Shown: piece after piece, positions 1-8,104 of the stretch
Layout: each line of letters begins with the position of its first letter
Numbering within the stretch: position 1 is the first letter of the stretch
Position numbers and translations under genes: made by a program
Assembly (NCBI GenBank): GCA_043775075.1
Contig: JAYVSS010000049.1
Span: 1 to 13,755 of the forward strand
From: JANLQX01 sp043775075
GTDB lineage: Bacteria; Actinomycetota; Acidimicrobiia; Acidimicrobiales; JANYDT01
Length of the DNA stretch: 13,755 nt
Direction of reading: 5' to 3'
The notes under the pieces: model-generated
What the model was told of the DNA's origin: nothing
What the model saw: the letters and a program-made list of their open reading frames with translations, nothing else
Database searches by the model: none

Positions 1-1880
1 GCCGAGGCGTTGTTGACCACCACGCCAAATCCGTCACCGTCCAGCGGGGGAATTCCTCCGGTGATGCCGACCGTGGTGAGATACATCTGTTCTGCTGGGT
101 CGCGCATCCAAATCTGGAGATGGCGGTTCGCCACCGCTGGCGCCATATGGTCAACGAGTTGGCGCGGATTCGGCAACGAGTGGCCCCGCAGTTTTTCCCA
201 CACACCCCTCGTCACGTCCGCAAGAAGAGTGATTCGCTCGGGAAGTGAGCCCTCCTTCTCGATGTACGCATCATGCAAGAGCACGTTGGCCGTGTTTTTC
301 TCGTCGAGCGGCACTGGCCAACCCTGAACCGGCAGAGGACCGAGGACGCCGAGAAGCGCCTGCAACGCAAACGGGTCCACGCTGATCACTCCGTCCACGT
401 CCCGGCCACCCGATTGTGGATACAGACTCGCCATCGCCTGTGCCGACGACACAAAGTCCGGGCTCATGTTCACATTCGACCATTCGGAGGCAACGGCGAA
501 CCGTTTGTAACGATTCAGGTAGTCGACTGGCGCCTGCACGGCCCGTTCGGCCAGCGCCACGCCGCCGTTTGAAAGCTCGCGTTGTCGACCGAACCGCGTC
601 AAGTTGACGCGTCCATTCGACGCGGTGATTTCGCCGAAGTTCCCGATAACGCCCCCGCTCCCGCGTGCTTCCGCCGGGGTTGGGACTACAAGAAGGTAGT
701 GCCGCGGCGATTGACGCCCGAGCATGGCCGGGAGGTGACGGGCCAGCTCCCGAATGACTTTCGCTTCCCCGTTGGCGTCTCGGATGTCGCGGCGAAACCC
801 GGCCAATTTGTTGGTGACTTGAGGAAGCAACCAGTCGCCGGTGGGGCGATCGAGCTCCACCGTGGCCCGGTCAAGCGTGGCGGTCGTGGCGCCGAGGGCG
901 TCCGCCAACTGGGCGATCTTCGAAAGATTCAGTTCTCCGTTGGTCGCCTTGAACGAGCTCGTTCGGGCCTCCCCCGAGGTCAAACGGGCGCTGGCCACGA
1001 CCTCGGCTGCAACGAGCGACAGGCGATCGAGCGTACGCAGATGCTGCGCCACCACAGGAACACCGAGACCCAATCGCCCAACCGGGCTAGCCAACGCATG
1101 GTGCGTGTCAAGAAGGGCAGCTCGAGCTCGCACGAACGAGGCCTCCGCACCCGCCTGATCACCGGCCCGAGCGGAGGCCAATCCGGCTTTCGCCAAGTCC
1201 ACTCCCCGCTCCGCGGTGATCTTCGTCCGACGGAGAGTCAGCGCTCCTGCGGTCGAGCCGACGATGGCCAGTAGCGAAGACACGGCGATCGTTCCACCAA
1301 CGATTCGCCTGGTCCGGACGCTGGCGTGAAGAAGCGCAGACACCGCCAGGATGGCGAGGGCGACGCCAGCAATGGTTGAGGGCAGCCGCGAAGGCAGCGA
1401 GGTCGGAATACGCAGCGCGACGTAGGGAACGGCCATCGCCAAGAGCGCCCGGACGACGGCGCTGGCGCCAGGGCCTGCGGTTTCGAGGTGGCGCTGAGCG
1501 AAGCCCGCCGCGGCCAATCCGACAGCGGCGAAGGCAACGACAAGCAACAGACCGCTTACGCGTCGTTGTGAACCTCCAACCGCCACCGCGCCGACGATGA
1601 GCACGATCGCCGTGGCGATCGGCAAGCGGCGGGCCTTCCACACGGAAAACCCAAATGCCAGTGCCACAGCGCACCGCAAGGCGATATCAAGCGGGACGAG
1701 CTCCGTGGGACGGGCCGGCGCCCAAAGCGCACCCGCCAGCGCAACGACGAACGACCAAAGGTAGAGCGGTCGTTCCCCCGCCAAGAACCCCCGGCGGGGC
1801 GAGGAGAACCCGAAAACAATGAGCGACCCGAGAAGGAAGCCGAGACCCGTGCATACGATGCCAACGGGGAGCACATTCAC
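1..1880 (-). CDS. DUF4012 domain-containing membrane protein (partial, C-terminus beyond window)
   Basis: Reading the reverse complement from GTG at 1880 gives an uninterrupted frame of 626 codons that runs off the left edge. Residues 1-215 hold about seven or eight hydrophobic segments (for example around 7-24, 40-54, 88-102, 108-126, 141-156, 170-185 and 193-213). A long, mostly helical soluble part follows, then the DUF4012 core from about 394: HYLLVVPTPAEARGSGG, then VIGNFGEI, matching the family's pattern of an aromatic-LLL stretch, N/P-A-E-x-R, and a Gly-rich GGFIGxxGE motif. The function of DUF4012 is unknown; in actinobacteria such proteins often lie in exopolysaccharide regions (family knowledge). 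The gene starts 33 bases after the dehydratase stop, so the two are probably co-transcribed. GTG 1880 is the first in-frame start after a TAG; GTG 1874 is an alternative, and neither has a clear ribosome-binding site. The domain call is firm, the role is not. Confidence 0.85.
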   Translation of the reverse strand, partial: MNVLPVGIVCTGLGFLLGSLIVFGFSSPRRGFLAGERPLYLWSFVVALAGALWAPARPTELVPLDIALRCAVALAFGFSVWKARRLPIATAIVLIVGAVAVGGSQRRVSGLLLVVAFAAVGLAAAGFAQRHLETAGPGASAVVRALLAMAVPYVALRIPTSLPSRLPSTIAGVALAILAVSALLHASVRTRRIVGGTIAVSSLLAIVGSTAGALTLRRTKITAERGVDLAKAGLASARAGDQAGAEASFVRARAALLDTHHALASPVGRLGLGVPVVAQHLRTLDRLSLVAAEVVASARLTSGEARTSSFKATNGELNLSKIAQLADALGATTATLDRATVELDRPTGDWLLPQVTNKLAGFRRDIRDANGEAKVIRELARHLPAMLGRQSPRHYLLVVPTPAEARGSGGVIGNFGEITASNGRVNLTRFGRQRELSNGGVALAERAVQAPVDYLNRYKRFAVASEWSNVNMSPDFVSSAQAMASLYPQSGGRDVDGVISVDPFALQALLGVLGPLPVQGWPVPLDEKNTANVLLHDAYIEKEGSLPERITLLADVTRGVWEKLRGHSLPNPRQLVDHMAPAVANRHLQIWMRDPAEQMYLTTVGITGGIPPLDGDGFGVVVNNAS

Positions 1881-1913
1881 AAAGCGGCGCCGTTGAACAC
1901 AAGGTGGCTAAAT

Positions 1914-3941
1914 CTAGACTGCTTGCTCCTGCGATTCGGCGTTGGCTCCCAACGAGTTGGCCATGCCGGAGCGCAACGCTGATCCGTTGAGGTCGTGCTC
2001 TTGATTTCTCAAGGCAGCTTTTCGATTCGTCTGGCTGGCGAGCACATCGGAAGGGTCGGGCAGCGAATAAACCTTGGCATTCGTTTGGTCGGTGGGGGCC
2101 AACGCACTCAGCACATGCAGCTGACGAATCAACGCCTCACGACCAACTCTCGCGTCGACCGATTCGACTGACTTCGGCGCCAAAGCCGGGACCGACGCTT
2201 GCGTGATCAAAGGATGAGTCGGGCGCACGTCGTCCTCACCCGGGCCGAGGAGATCTTCGTGCATTTTCTCACCAGCGCGCATTCCGGTGAACACAATGGG
2301 GAGGTCTCGACCGCTGCGTCGAATCAGTGTCTGGGCAACGTCGGCGATGCGGACGGGCTCGCCCATATCGAGCACAAGCACTTCGCCCGCCTGACCAATC
2401 GCGCCGGCCTGAATCACTAATTGGACGGCCTCCTCGATCAACATGAAGTAGCGGGTGATGTCGGGGTGGGTCACGGTCAGGGGATTACCCTCCTCGACCT
2501 GCTTGCGGAAGGTCGTCAGCACACTCCCCTGACTGCCGAGCACGTTGCCAAAACGCACGCTGACATAGGTTCCCTTCACCGACGTTTGGGCGGCATGTGA
2601 AGTGAGGCGCTCGGCAATTCGCTTGGAGTAACCAAGTACGCACGACGGGCTCGCGGCCTTGTCGGTGGAGATATTGACGAAGGTGTGAACCCCGACCGAC
2701 TGAGAAGCATCAAGGACCGTCTGCGTACCCCAAATGTTGCTTTTCAGCGCCTCCTCGGGGTTGGCCTCAAGCAGAGTGAGGTGCTTCAGCGCCGCCGCGT
2801 GAAACACCACGTGTGGTCGCACGTCGGCGAATACCGACATGATCCGTTCGTGGTCGCGGAGGTCGGCAAGGACCAAGTCCGGTGTGTCGAGCAAGGCGCG
2901 ACCTTCGATCGAGAGCTGCACCCGCTGCAACGCTGATTCGTCACGATCGAGCATCACCAGACGTTCGGGATGGAAATGATGAAGCTGGCGACACAGTTCG
3001 CTCCCGATGCTGCCACCGGCGCCGGTGACGAGGACCCGCTTGCCCCGGATGTAGTCCGCGATACTGCCCATATCGGTATCGATCTTGCGGCGACCGAGAA
3101 GGTCTTCTTCGGAAAGGTCCTGGATGTCGCTGGTCTGCACTTTTTCGCCAAACAACGAGCTGATCGGCGAAAGGACTTTCACTTTGAGCGGCGGGTCGCA
3201 CTGCTCAGCTTGCTCAAGGAGTCGCTGCATCAACCTGGGCGAGACATCAGAAACCGCCACGAGCAGCGCCGACGCCCGGTACTCGGCAGCAATAACGGAG
3301 ATCTGCTTGAGCGTGCCAAGAACATGGACGCCGCGCACCGTAAATTTCCGCTTTGACCGATCGTCGTCAATCAAACCGACCGGCACATAGGCCGTGCCCT
3401 TGGCATCGACCAATTCGTCGACAATTCCGCACCCACGGTCGCCGGCACCGAATACCAGCAGACGGACCTCTTCGTCTGGTTCGGGGCGACGACGCACTCC
3501 CGCAACGGCCCGCCAAACGTATCGAACGGCCATCATGGCCAACAGAGCGACCACACCTCCGACCAACAGGGCCGATAGCGGTGTGCGTGACGAGAACAGC
3601 GAATCGACTACGGCGGCAAACACCAGCGCAAACGCCGTGACCCGGACGAGCAACGCAACTTCTTCGAAGCTGCTATATCGGCGGCGTTGGCGGTACAGAC
3701 CCGTTGCGATCCCGGCCAAAAGTTGCCCGCCGCAACAGAACACCGTCGTGCGAAAAAACAATCCCCATTCGGGCGTCGAAGACACCATGGCCCAGCGGAT
3801 CTGCGCCGCAATGAGTACGGCAACGATCCACGAGCAAAGATCGAGCAACACTTTGGCCAGCTGCAGAAACGGGTACAGCGGGCGCGGAATCGGGTGCCGC
3901 AAGCTGCTTTCGACGAACGTTTTCCAACGTTGTTGGTCCAT
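1914..3941 (-). CDS. CapD/WbpM/PglF-type UDP-sugar 4,6-dehydratase (polysaccharide biosynthesis protein)
   Basis: This 675-residue protein has the long membrane-anchored architecture of WbpM, CapD and PglF, which make 4-keto-6-deoxy sugar nucleotides, usually from UDP-GlcNAc, for surface glycans. Four membrane segments lie at about 29-46, 62-82, 97-115 and 124-141. A nucleotide-binding-like domain (LLVFGAGDRG, 161-170) follows, then the extended-SDR catalytic domain with GAGGSIGS at 307-314, HAAALKH at 381-387, STDK at 425-428 and LGYSK at 436-440. Leu436 occupies the classical SDR tyrosine position, where WbpM-type enzymes usually have Met. The C-terminal part (GMRAGEKMHEDL) is also typical. 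GGAAGG at 3950-3955, eight bases upstream, supports the ATG at 3941. It is the first gene of a likely two-gene unit with the DUF4012 protein. The exact sugar substrate cannot be read from sequence. Confidence 0.93.
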   Translation of the reverse strand: MDQQRWKTFVESSLRHPIPRPLYPFLQLAKVLLDLCSWIVAVLIAAQIRWAMVSSTPEWGLFFRTTVFCCGGQLLAGIATGLYRQRRRYSSFEEVALLVRVTAFALVFAAVVDSLFSSRTPLSALLVGGVVALLAMMAVRYVWRAVAGVRRRPEPDEEVRLLVFGAGDRGCGIVDELVDAKGTAYVPVGLIDDDRSKRKFTVRGVHVLGTLKQISVIAAEYRASALLVAVSDVSPRLMQRLLEQAEQCDPPLKVKVLSPISSLFGEKVQTSDIQDLSEEDLLGRRKIDTDMGSIADYIRGKRVLVTGAGGSIGSELCRQLHHFHPERLVMLDRDESALQRVQLSIEGRALLDTPDLVLADLRDHERIMSVFADVRPHVVFHAAALKHLTLLEANPEEALKSNIWGTQTVLDASQSVGVHTFVNISTDKAASPSCVLGYSKRIAERLTSHAAQTSVKGTYVSVRFGNVLGSQGSVLTTFRKQVEEGNPLTVTHPDITRYFMLIEEAVQLVIQAGAIGQAGEVLVLDMGEPVRIADVAQTLIRRSGRDLPIVFTGMRAGEKMHEDLLGPGEDDVRPTHPLITQASVPALAPKSVESVDARVGREALIRQLHVLSALAPTDQTNAKVYSLPDPSDVLASQTNRKAALRNQEHDLNGSALRSGMANSLGANAESQEQAV

Positions 3942-3949
3942 CGGAACTG

Positions 3950-3955
3950 CCTTCC
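3950..3955 (-). promoter_or_regulatory. Ribosome-binding site of the CapD-type dehydratase
   Basis: On the minus strand the sequence reads GGAAGG, eight bases before the ATG at 3941. The rest of 3942-4043, between this gene and rimM, shows no convincing promoter hexamers or T-tailed hairpin. Confidence 0.6.
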
Positions 3956-4043
3956 ATTGAGTGTTGCTTCACGACTGAGTAGATAGTCTCGCAGTCACGG
4001 AGAGTGGTTGCAAGAGCCTCAGTGCAAAAACTCAGCGAAATCT

Positions 4044-4559
4044 CTAAACCGCGTCGTTTTCGTCGAGGAGCCCGACCGGCGGATCGATGGTGACCACGAA
4101 CCGCCCGTCATCGTTAGACCGTCCATGAGAAACCACAAACACCAACGGCACCATCCGACCATCGTCGAGAAGCAGCACATCACTCGCCGCACTGCCCTCA
4201 ACGGAGGCCACGATACCAACAACTTCGCCAGTGTGAAGATGGACTTCGGCGCCGATGAGATCGTGGATCCAGAGCGCGTCCGGGTCGTCGATCGGCTCGG
4301 CGAAAAGCTCAGCGCCATGCAGAACTTCTGCGGCGTTTCGATCAGGCACGGTGCTGAATCGCACCCGCCAACGGCCCTGATGGGCAGCGCTGGATTCAAC
4401 AACAAGGACGCGACCCGACGCCAACTGCAGAGCCGTCCCGACCGCCATCCGCTCGGTGCGATTCGTGGTCAGCGATACCAGCAGTTCGCCCTTCAGCCCG
4501 TGCGGTTTGGCGATGCGACCGATCGATAACAGGCGACGGGCGTTTCCCGTACTGGCCAT
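4044..4559 (-). CDS. rimM: Ribosome maturation factor RimM
   Basis: The 171-residue product binds ribosomal protein S19 and assists maturation of the 30S head (family knowledge). The N-terminal RimM barrel starts with LLSIGRIAKPHGLKGELLV, the classic signature of the family. The C-terminal PRC-barrel-like part includes the LIGAEVHLHTGEVVGIV and DGRMVPLVF stretches and ends near VGLLDENDAV. The frame is open up to 4715, but that would overlap khpA and add a low-complexity tail. The ATG at 4559 gives the usual family length and puts the signature at residue 10, so I chose it. No strong ribosome-binding site is visible. It follows khpA by 67 bases. The trmD and rplS genes that commonly come next are absent; a polysaccharide gene follows instead. 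Confidence 0.93.
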   Translation of the reverse strand: MASTGNARRLLSIGRIAKPHGLKGELLVSLTTNRTERMAVGTALQLASGRVLVVESSAAHQGRWRVRFSTVPDRNAAEVLHGAELFAEPIDDPDALWIHDLIGAEVHLHTGEVVGIVASVEGSAASDVLLLDDGRMVPLVFVVSHGRSNDDGRFVVTIDPPVGLLDENDAV

Positions 4560-4626
4560 CGATGTGCCCGGTAGGGGTTTGCTGTGCGAGGCCACCGAAG
4601 GAATCGGACTGCGGGCGCCCGACGGG

Positions 4627-4896
4627 TCAGTCAACGATGTCGACGCGAACGTCGACGCCATCGCGTGCACCAGCGGCACGCGTGACCGTTCGAATGGCTT
4701 GGGCCGTACGGCCACGCCGACCGATGACTTTGCCCATGTCGTCCGGAGCCACGCTCAGCTCAAGAGTGAGGCCACTGCGGCCTCGCGAAGACGTGATCTC
4801 AATGCCGCTCTGATCGTCGGTAAACGACTCAGCGAGATACTGCAGGACCGCTTGCGCCGACCCGGCGGCGTTGCCCAAACCGTCGTCGTTCGCCAT
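4627..4896 (-). CDS. khpA: KH-domain RNA-binding protein KhpA (YlqC family)
   Basis: This small protein of 89 residues consists almost entirely of one KH domain. The RNA-binding loop is visible as GKVIGRRG at 55-62 (the GxxG loop is GRRG, 59-62), followed by helix TAQAIRTVTRAA. KhpA proteins bind RNA, often together with KhpB, and affect cell division and RNA handling in Gram-positive bacteria (family knowledge). The position between rpsP and rimM is the standard one for this gene. The ATG at 4896 lies five bases after the rpsP stop, which points to one transcript and probably coupled translation. Confidence 0.93.
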   Translation of the reverse strand: MANDDGLGNAAGSAQAVLQYLAESFTDDQSGIEITSSRGRSGLTLELSVAPDDMGKVIGRRGRTAQAIRTVTRAAGARDGVDVRVDIVD

Positions 4897-4901
4897 GGTG
4901 A

Positions 4902-5195
4902 TTACTTCGTGGCCTTCGTGGCAACTTTGACCGGTCGTGAGGCGGCGAACTGTTCAGCCGCGCCGGAGATCTTCAGGAGCTTGGCGACAGTCTCGGTGGG
5001 CTGGGCACCATTGCCGAGCCAATGCACGATTTTGTCGTTATCGAACAGGATTCGCGATGGGTCTTGACGGGGCTCGTAGGTACCAAGAATCTCGATAAAC
5101 CGGCCATCGCGGGCGTTGCGGGCATCGGCGGCGACCAAACGGTACGTCGGCTGCTTTTTCTTTCCCATGCGCATTAGGCGAAGCTTGACAGCCAC
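4902..5195 (-). CDS. rpsP: 30S ribosomal protein S16
   Basis: The 97-residue product is ribosomal protein S16, a 30S assembly protein. The N-terminus MAVKLRLMRMGKKKQPTYR and the blocks DGRFIEILGTYEPR and WLGNGAQPTETV are diagnostic. The frame is open to 5246, but the GTG at 5195 begins exactly at the conserved N-terminus and is preceded by GAGGAG seven bases upstream, which decides the start. The C-terminal extension (AASRPVKVATKATK) is short, basic and Ala-rich, as in many actinobacterial S16 proteins. It is the first gene of a compact run with khpA and rimM and lies 107 bases downstream of ffh. Confidence 0.97.
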   Translation of the reverse strand: MAVKLRLMRMGKKKQPTYRLVAADARNARDGRFIEILGTYEPRQDPSRILFDNDKIVHWLGNGAQPTETVAKLLKISGAAEQFAASRPVKVATKATK

Positions 5196-5202
5196 GTTGA
5201 AT

Positions 5203-5208
5203 CTCCTC
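5203..5208 (-). promoter_or_regulatory. Ribosome-binding site of rpsP
   Basis: GAGGAG on the minus strand, seven bases before the GTG at 5195. It fixes the rpsP start against the upstream in-frame codons. The ffh-rpsP gap (5196-5302) contains a TAnnnT box (TAGTGT) but no matching -35 element, so a separate rpsP promoter is only possible. Confidence 0.75.
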
Positions 5209-5302
5209 GAAGTGAACCAATTGCCCGCAGGCGAGCCCGACAACACTAGCCGCGCCCAGCACCCTGACGAGACGCACGGTAGGACCCGCGCCCCGCTCGT
5301 CG

Positions 5303-6850
5303 CTAACGCTTTTTTTTCTTCTTCTTGTTTGATGGACCGCTTTGCGTCCCCGGCGCCGTGACGCGGCCTCCCCCGGCTCCCGTGCGACCAGTCAGACCCG
5401 GTAGCGAAGGGGATTTTTGACGGGGAGCGCCCGCCCCGGTCAGTGCTCCCATGCCGCCATCCTGAAACGCCCGGAGTTGGTCAGCGTCGACATCTCCCGC
5501 CTTGATGGCCTTGCGCATGGCGTTGGCCTGCTTCAGCTTGCCCCCACCGCCCTTCATCACCTGGGTCAATCCCGGACCCATTGCCTTCATCATTTTCTGC
5601 ATCTCGCCGAACTGTTTGAGCAGGGCGTTGATTTCGGCGATCGGGCGTCCGGAGCCGGCGGCTACCCGTTGACGGCGAGACACGTTCAGAACATCAGGAT
5701 TGTTACGCTCCGCCTTCGTCATCGACATGACAATGGCCTCAACGCGATCGAGTTCCCGTTCGTCGATATCGACGTCTTTGAGCTCCTTGCTCATGCCCGG
5801 CATCATGCCCAGCAGGTTCTTCATGGGGCCCATTTTGCGAACGGCGCGGAGCTGCTCCACGAAGTCCATCAAGGTGAATGTGCCCGACATCAACTGCTCG
5901 GCCGCCTTCTCGGCCTGATCCTGATCGAACACCGCTTCGGCCTGTTCGATGAGCGTCAACATGTCGCCCATACCGAGAATGCGCGAGGCCAACCGGTCCG
6001 GATGGAACTGGTCGAAGTCGGCCAACTTTTCGCCGGTGGAGGCAAACGCGATGGGTTTGCCGACGACGTCTTTGACGGAGAGTGCCGCGCCGCCCCGAGC
6101 ATCGCCGTCAAGCTTGGTGATGATGATGCCATCGAGGGCGAGGGTTTCTTTGAACGCCTTGGCCGTGGCGACGGCATCTTGACCCGTCATCGCGTCGATC
6201 ACGAGAAACGTGTAATGCGGCTGGACGGTTTCGCTGATCCGGCGCACTTCATCCATCAGCGCGACGTCGATGCTGAGGCGTCCAGCAGTGTCCACGATCA
6301 CGACGTCGCGTCCGGTCCGTTCGGCTTCCGCTAACCCGTTGCGGGCGACGGTGACGGGGTTCGACGCTTCGCTGTACATGGGCACGCCGACCTGATCGCC
6401 GAGAATGCGGAGCTGCTGCACGGCGGCGGGACGCTGGAGGTCGGCGCCGACCAGGAGCGGGTTGCGTCCTTGGGCTTTGCACCAGCGAGCCAGCTTCGCC
6501 GCGTTGGTGGTTTTGCCCGCACCTTGCAGGCCGGCCATCAGGATGACGGTCGGCGGCTTCGACGCGAACTGGAGGTGGAAAGTCTCCCCGCCCAGGGTGG
6601 CGACCAGTTCGTCATGAACGATACGGATGACCTGTTGGGCCGGATTGAGGGCCTTACTCAGTTCGGCGCCGACACAAGCTTCCCGGATGCGCTCGACGAA
6701 GCCGCGAACCACGGTGAGGTTGACGTCGGCTTCAAGCAACGCCACCCGAATTTCGCGGAGGACCTCATCTACTTCCGCCTCGCCTAGGCGCCCTCGCCCC
6801 TTGAGCTTGGTGAAAATGCTGTCGAAGCGGTCAGAAAGGCTGGCAAACAT
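5303..6850 (-). CDS. ffh: Signal recognition particle protein Ffh (SRP54 GTPase)
   Basis: Ffh binds signal sequences of nascent membrane and secreted proteins and, with 4.5S/SRP RNA and FtsY, delivers them to the translocon. The 515 residues show the N domain (1-95, including the ALLEADVN block), the G domain with G1 GLQGAGKTT at 107-115, DTAGR at 187-191 and TKLDGDARGG at 245-254, and the Met-rich M domain from about 320 (GMMPGMSKEL, then MTKAERNNP and SRRQRVAAGSG, the RNA-binding helix). The tail from about 440 is Gly- and Lys-rich and ends in a run of lysines. The ATG at 6850 is the first usable start, as an in-frame TGA lies about 20 bases upstream. There is no ribosome-binding site there; a TAGGCT box eight bases upstream suggests a leaderless transcript. 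Confidence 0.98.
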   Translation of the reverse strand: MFASLSDRFDSIFTKLKGRGRLGEAEVDEVLREIRVALLEADVNLTVVRGFVERIREACVGAELSKALNPAQQVIRIVHDELVATLGGETFHLQFASKPPTVILMAGLQGAGKTTNAAKLARWCKAQGRNPLLVGADLQRPAAVQQLRILGDQVGVPMYSEASNPVTVARNGLAEAERTGRDVVIVDTAGRLSIDVALMDEVRRISETVQPHYTFLVIDAMTGQDAVATAKAFKETLALDGIIITKLDGDARGGAALSVKDVVGKPIAFASTGEKLADFDQFHPDRLASRILGMGDMLTLIEQAEAVFDQDQAEKAAEQLMSGTFTLMDFVEQLRAVRKMGPMKNLLGMMPGMSKELKDVDIDERELDRVEAIVMSMTKAERNNPDVLNVSRRQRVAAGSGRPIAEINALLKQFGEMQKMMKAMGPGLTQVMKGGGGKLKQANAMRKAIKAGDVDADQLRAFQDGGMGALTGAGAPRQKSPSLPGLTGRTGAGGGRVTAPGTQSGPSNKKKKKKR

Positions 6851-6853
6851 CGG

Positions 6854-6887
6854 GGCAGAGCCTACGACGGGTCAATGGGATTCTTGC
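6854..6887. repeat. 34-base direct repeat, copy 1 (adjacent to the ffh start)
   Basis: A 34-base stretch starting GGCAGAGCCTACGACGGG is identical to 6941-6974. The copies are 87 bases apart, start to start, and identity stops abruptly at both ends. This copy ends three bases before the ffh start codon. The 53 bases between the copies are rich in short GAGCG/CAGCGC motifs. Confidence 0.95.
6859..6864 (-). promoter_or_regulatory. Candidate -10 box of ffh, leaderless type
   Basis: The minus strand reads TAGGCT, a match to the actinobacterial TAnnnT -10 pattern, with eight bases between it and the ffh ATG and no ribosome-binding site between. This is the spacing expected of leaderless mRNAs. No good -35 is visible. 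The box lies inside a 34-base repeat, so a second copy is at 6946-6951. Confidence 0.35.
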
Positions 6888-6940
6888 GTGAGACCGGCGT
6901 GGCGAGCACCGGAGCGCCAGCGCAGGAGCGCAGCGCAATA

Positions 6941-6974
6941 GGCAGAGCCTACGACGGGTCAATGGGATTCTTGC
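6941..6974. repeat. 34-base direct repeat, copy 2
   Basis: Second perfect copy of the repeat at 6854-6887, in the 150-base gap between the pilT stop and the ffh start. It carries the same TAnnnT box (6946-6951, minus strand). Confidence 0.95.
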
Positions 6975-7000
6975 CCTCCATCGCCTGCGCGGTATGTCGG

Positions 7001-8068
7001 TTACGCCATGACTTCGGCTGGGACTATGGCGGCGGCGATGGCATCTTCGTAGGTGATCTCGCCCCGGGCGACAAGATTCGATAGCGACGATTCCAACGTT
7101 TGCATGCCGTCCTGGCCGCCCGTCACGATGGCGTTGCGAATCTGGCGAGTCTTTCCTTCGCGCACCAAGTTGTGCACCGCGCTCGTTCCCATCAGGACCT
7201 CGTAGGCCGCTATCTGACCGCCACCGGTTCGACGCAGCAAGCGTTGGGCGATCACCGCAGACAATGATCCGGCGAGCTGAATGCGGATCTGATCCTGACG
7301 GTCTCCGGGGAAGACGTCCACGATCCGATCTACGGCCTGAGCAGTGTCGTTCGTATGCAACGTGGAAAACACGAGATGGCCAGTTTCGGCCAAAGTAAGC
7401 GCGATTGCTATCGACTCGGCGTCGCGCATTTCGCCAACCAGAATGACGTTTGGGTCCTCACGGAGTGCGGCGCGCAGTGCGCGGGGAAACGAATGCGTGT
7501 CGATGCCGATTTCGCGCTGCGACACGATCGATTGATCATGATCGTGCACGTATTCGATTGGATCTTCGATGGTGATGATGTGGCACCGACGGTGGTGGTT
7601 TATCCAATCGATCAGCGAGGCCAGCGACGTGGATTTTCCCGAACCAGTTGGACCGGTGAAGAGGACCAGGCCCTGCGAGCGCGAGGCCAACGCCTGAACC
7701 GCGGGCGGAATTCCGAGAGAATCCATCGACGGGCTCGTGGCGGGGACGAGCCGGAACGCCGCCGCCGGTGTACCGCGCTGGAGATAGACATTGCCGCGTA
7801 TCCGAGCAACACCGTCGATCGAAAACCCGAAATCAATTTCTTGTTCGGCTTTGAATTGGTCGAGACGTTCGGCACCCACACAAGGCTCAAGCAGCCGAAG
7901 AATTTCGGCGCCGCCAACAACTGAAGTAGCGCCGGGGATCGGCGCCAGCGTGCCTTCGCATCGAATCATCGGCGGACGACCGTCGACGAGAAGGAGATCG
8001 GTCGCCCCCGCCATCCACGCAATTCGCAGCAGGTCGGCAATCGTTTCGGAGGAATTCGGCGCGTTCAT
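7001..8068 (-). CDS. pilT: Type IV pilus retraction-type ATPase PilT
   Basis: The 355-residue product is a secretion-superfamily hexameric ATPase that powers pilus retraction and twitching motility at the inner face of the membrane (family knowledge). It has the N-terminal PilT domain (GATDLLLVDGRPPMIR, 21-36), Walker A GPTGSGKST at 139-147, the Asp box IITIEDPIEYVHD at 164-176, Walker B with VILVGEMRDAES at 208-219, and the His box GHLVFSTLHTND at 230-241. Next comes QRLLRR, and VREGKTRQIRNAI follows at about 302. The usual SDLH near the N-terminus is TDLL here. The frame is open to 8185, but that extension only translates the intergenic repeats; the ATG at 8068 gives the family length. No pilin or PilB/PilC gene is in the window; the nearest pilus-related gene is the divergent one at 8257. 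Confidence 0.93.
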   Translation of the reverse strand: MNAPNSSETIADLLRIAWMAGATDLLLVDGRPPMIRCEGTLAPIPGATSVVGGAEILRLLEPCVGAERLDQFKAEQEIDFGFSIDGVARIRGNVYLQRGTPAAAFRLVPATSPSMDSLGIPPAVQALASRSQGLVLFTGPTGSGKSTSLASLIDWINHHRRCHIITIEDPIEYVHDHDQSIVSQREIGIDTHSFPRALRAALREDPNVILVGEMRDAESIAIALTLAETGHLVFSTLHTNDTAQAVDRIVDVFPGDRQDQIRIQLAGSLSAVIAQRLLRRTGGGQIAAYEVLMGTSAVHNLVREGKTRQIRNAIVTGGQDGMQTLESSLSNLVARGEITYEDAIAAAIVPAEVMA

Positions 8069-8104
8069 ACTGAGCACTCGATCGGCAGATGAGGCTGATT
8101 TCTG

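Noticed and set aside
582..1274. Open plus-strand frame of 230 codons
   Set aside because: It is antisense to the continuous minus-strand DUF4012 frame, has no family features and is rich in Arg and Gly as expected of a shadow frame in G+C-rich DNA.
5310..5317. Run of eight T (A8 in the ffh message) as a programmed slippage site
   Set aside because: It encodes the terminal lysines, which are common in Ffh tails, and lies three codons from the stop; there is no stimulatory structure or alternative frame of note.
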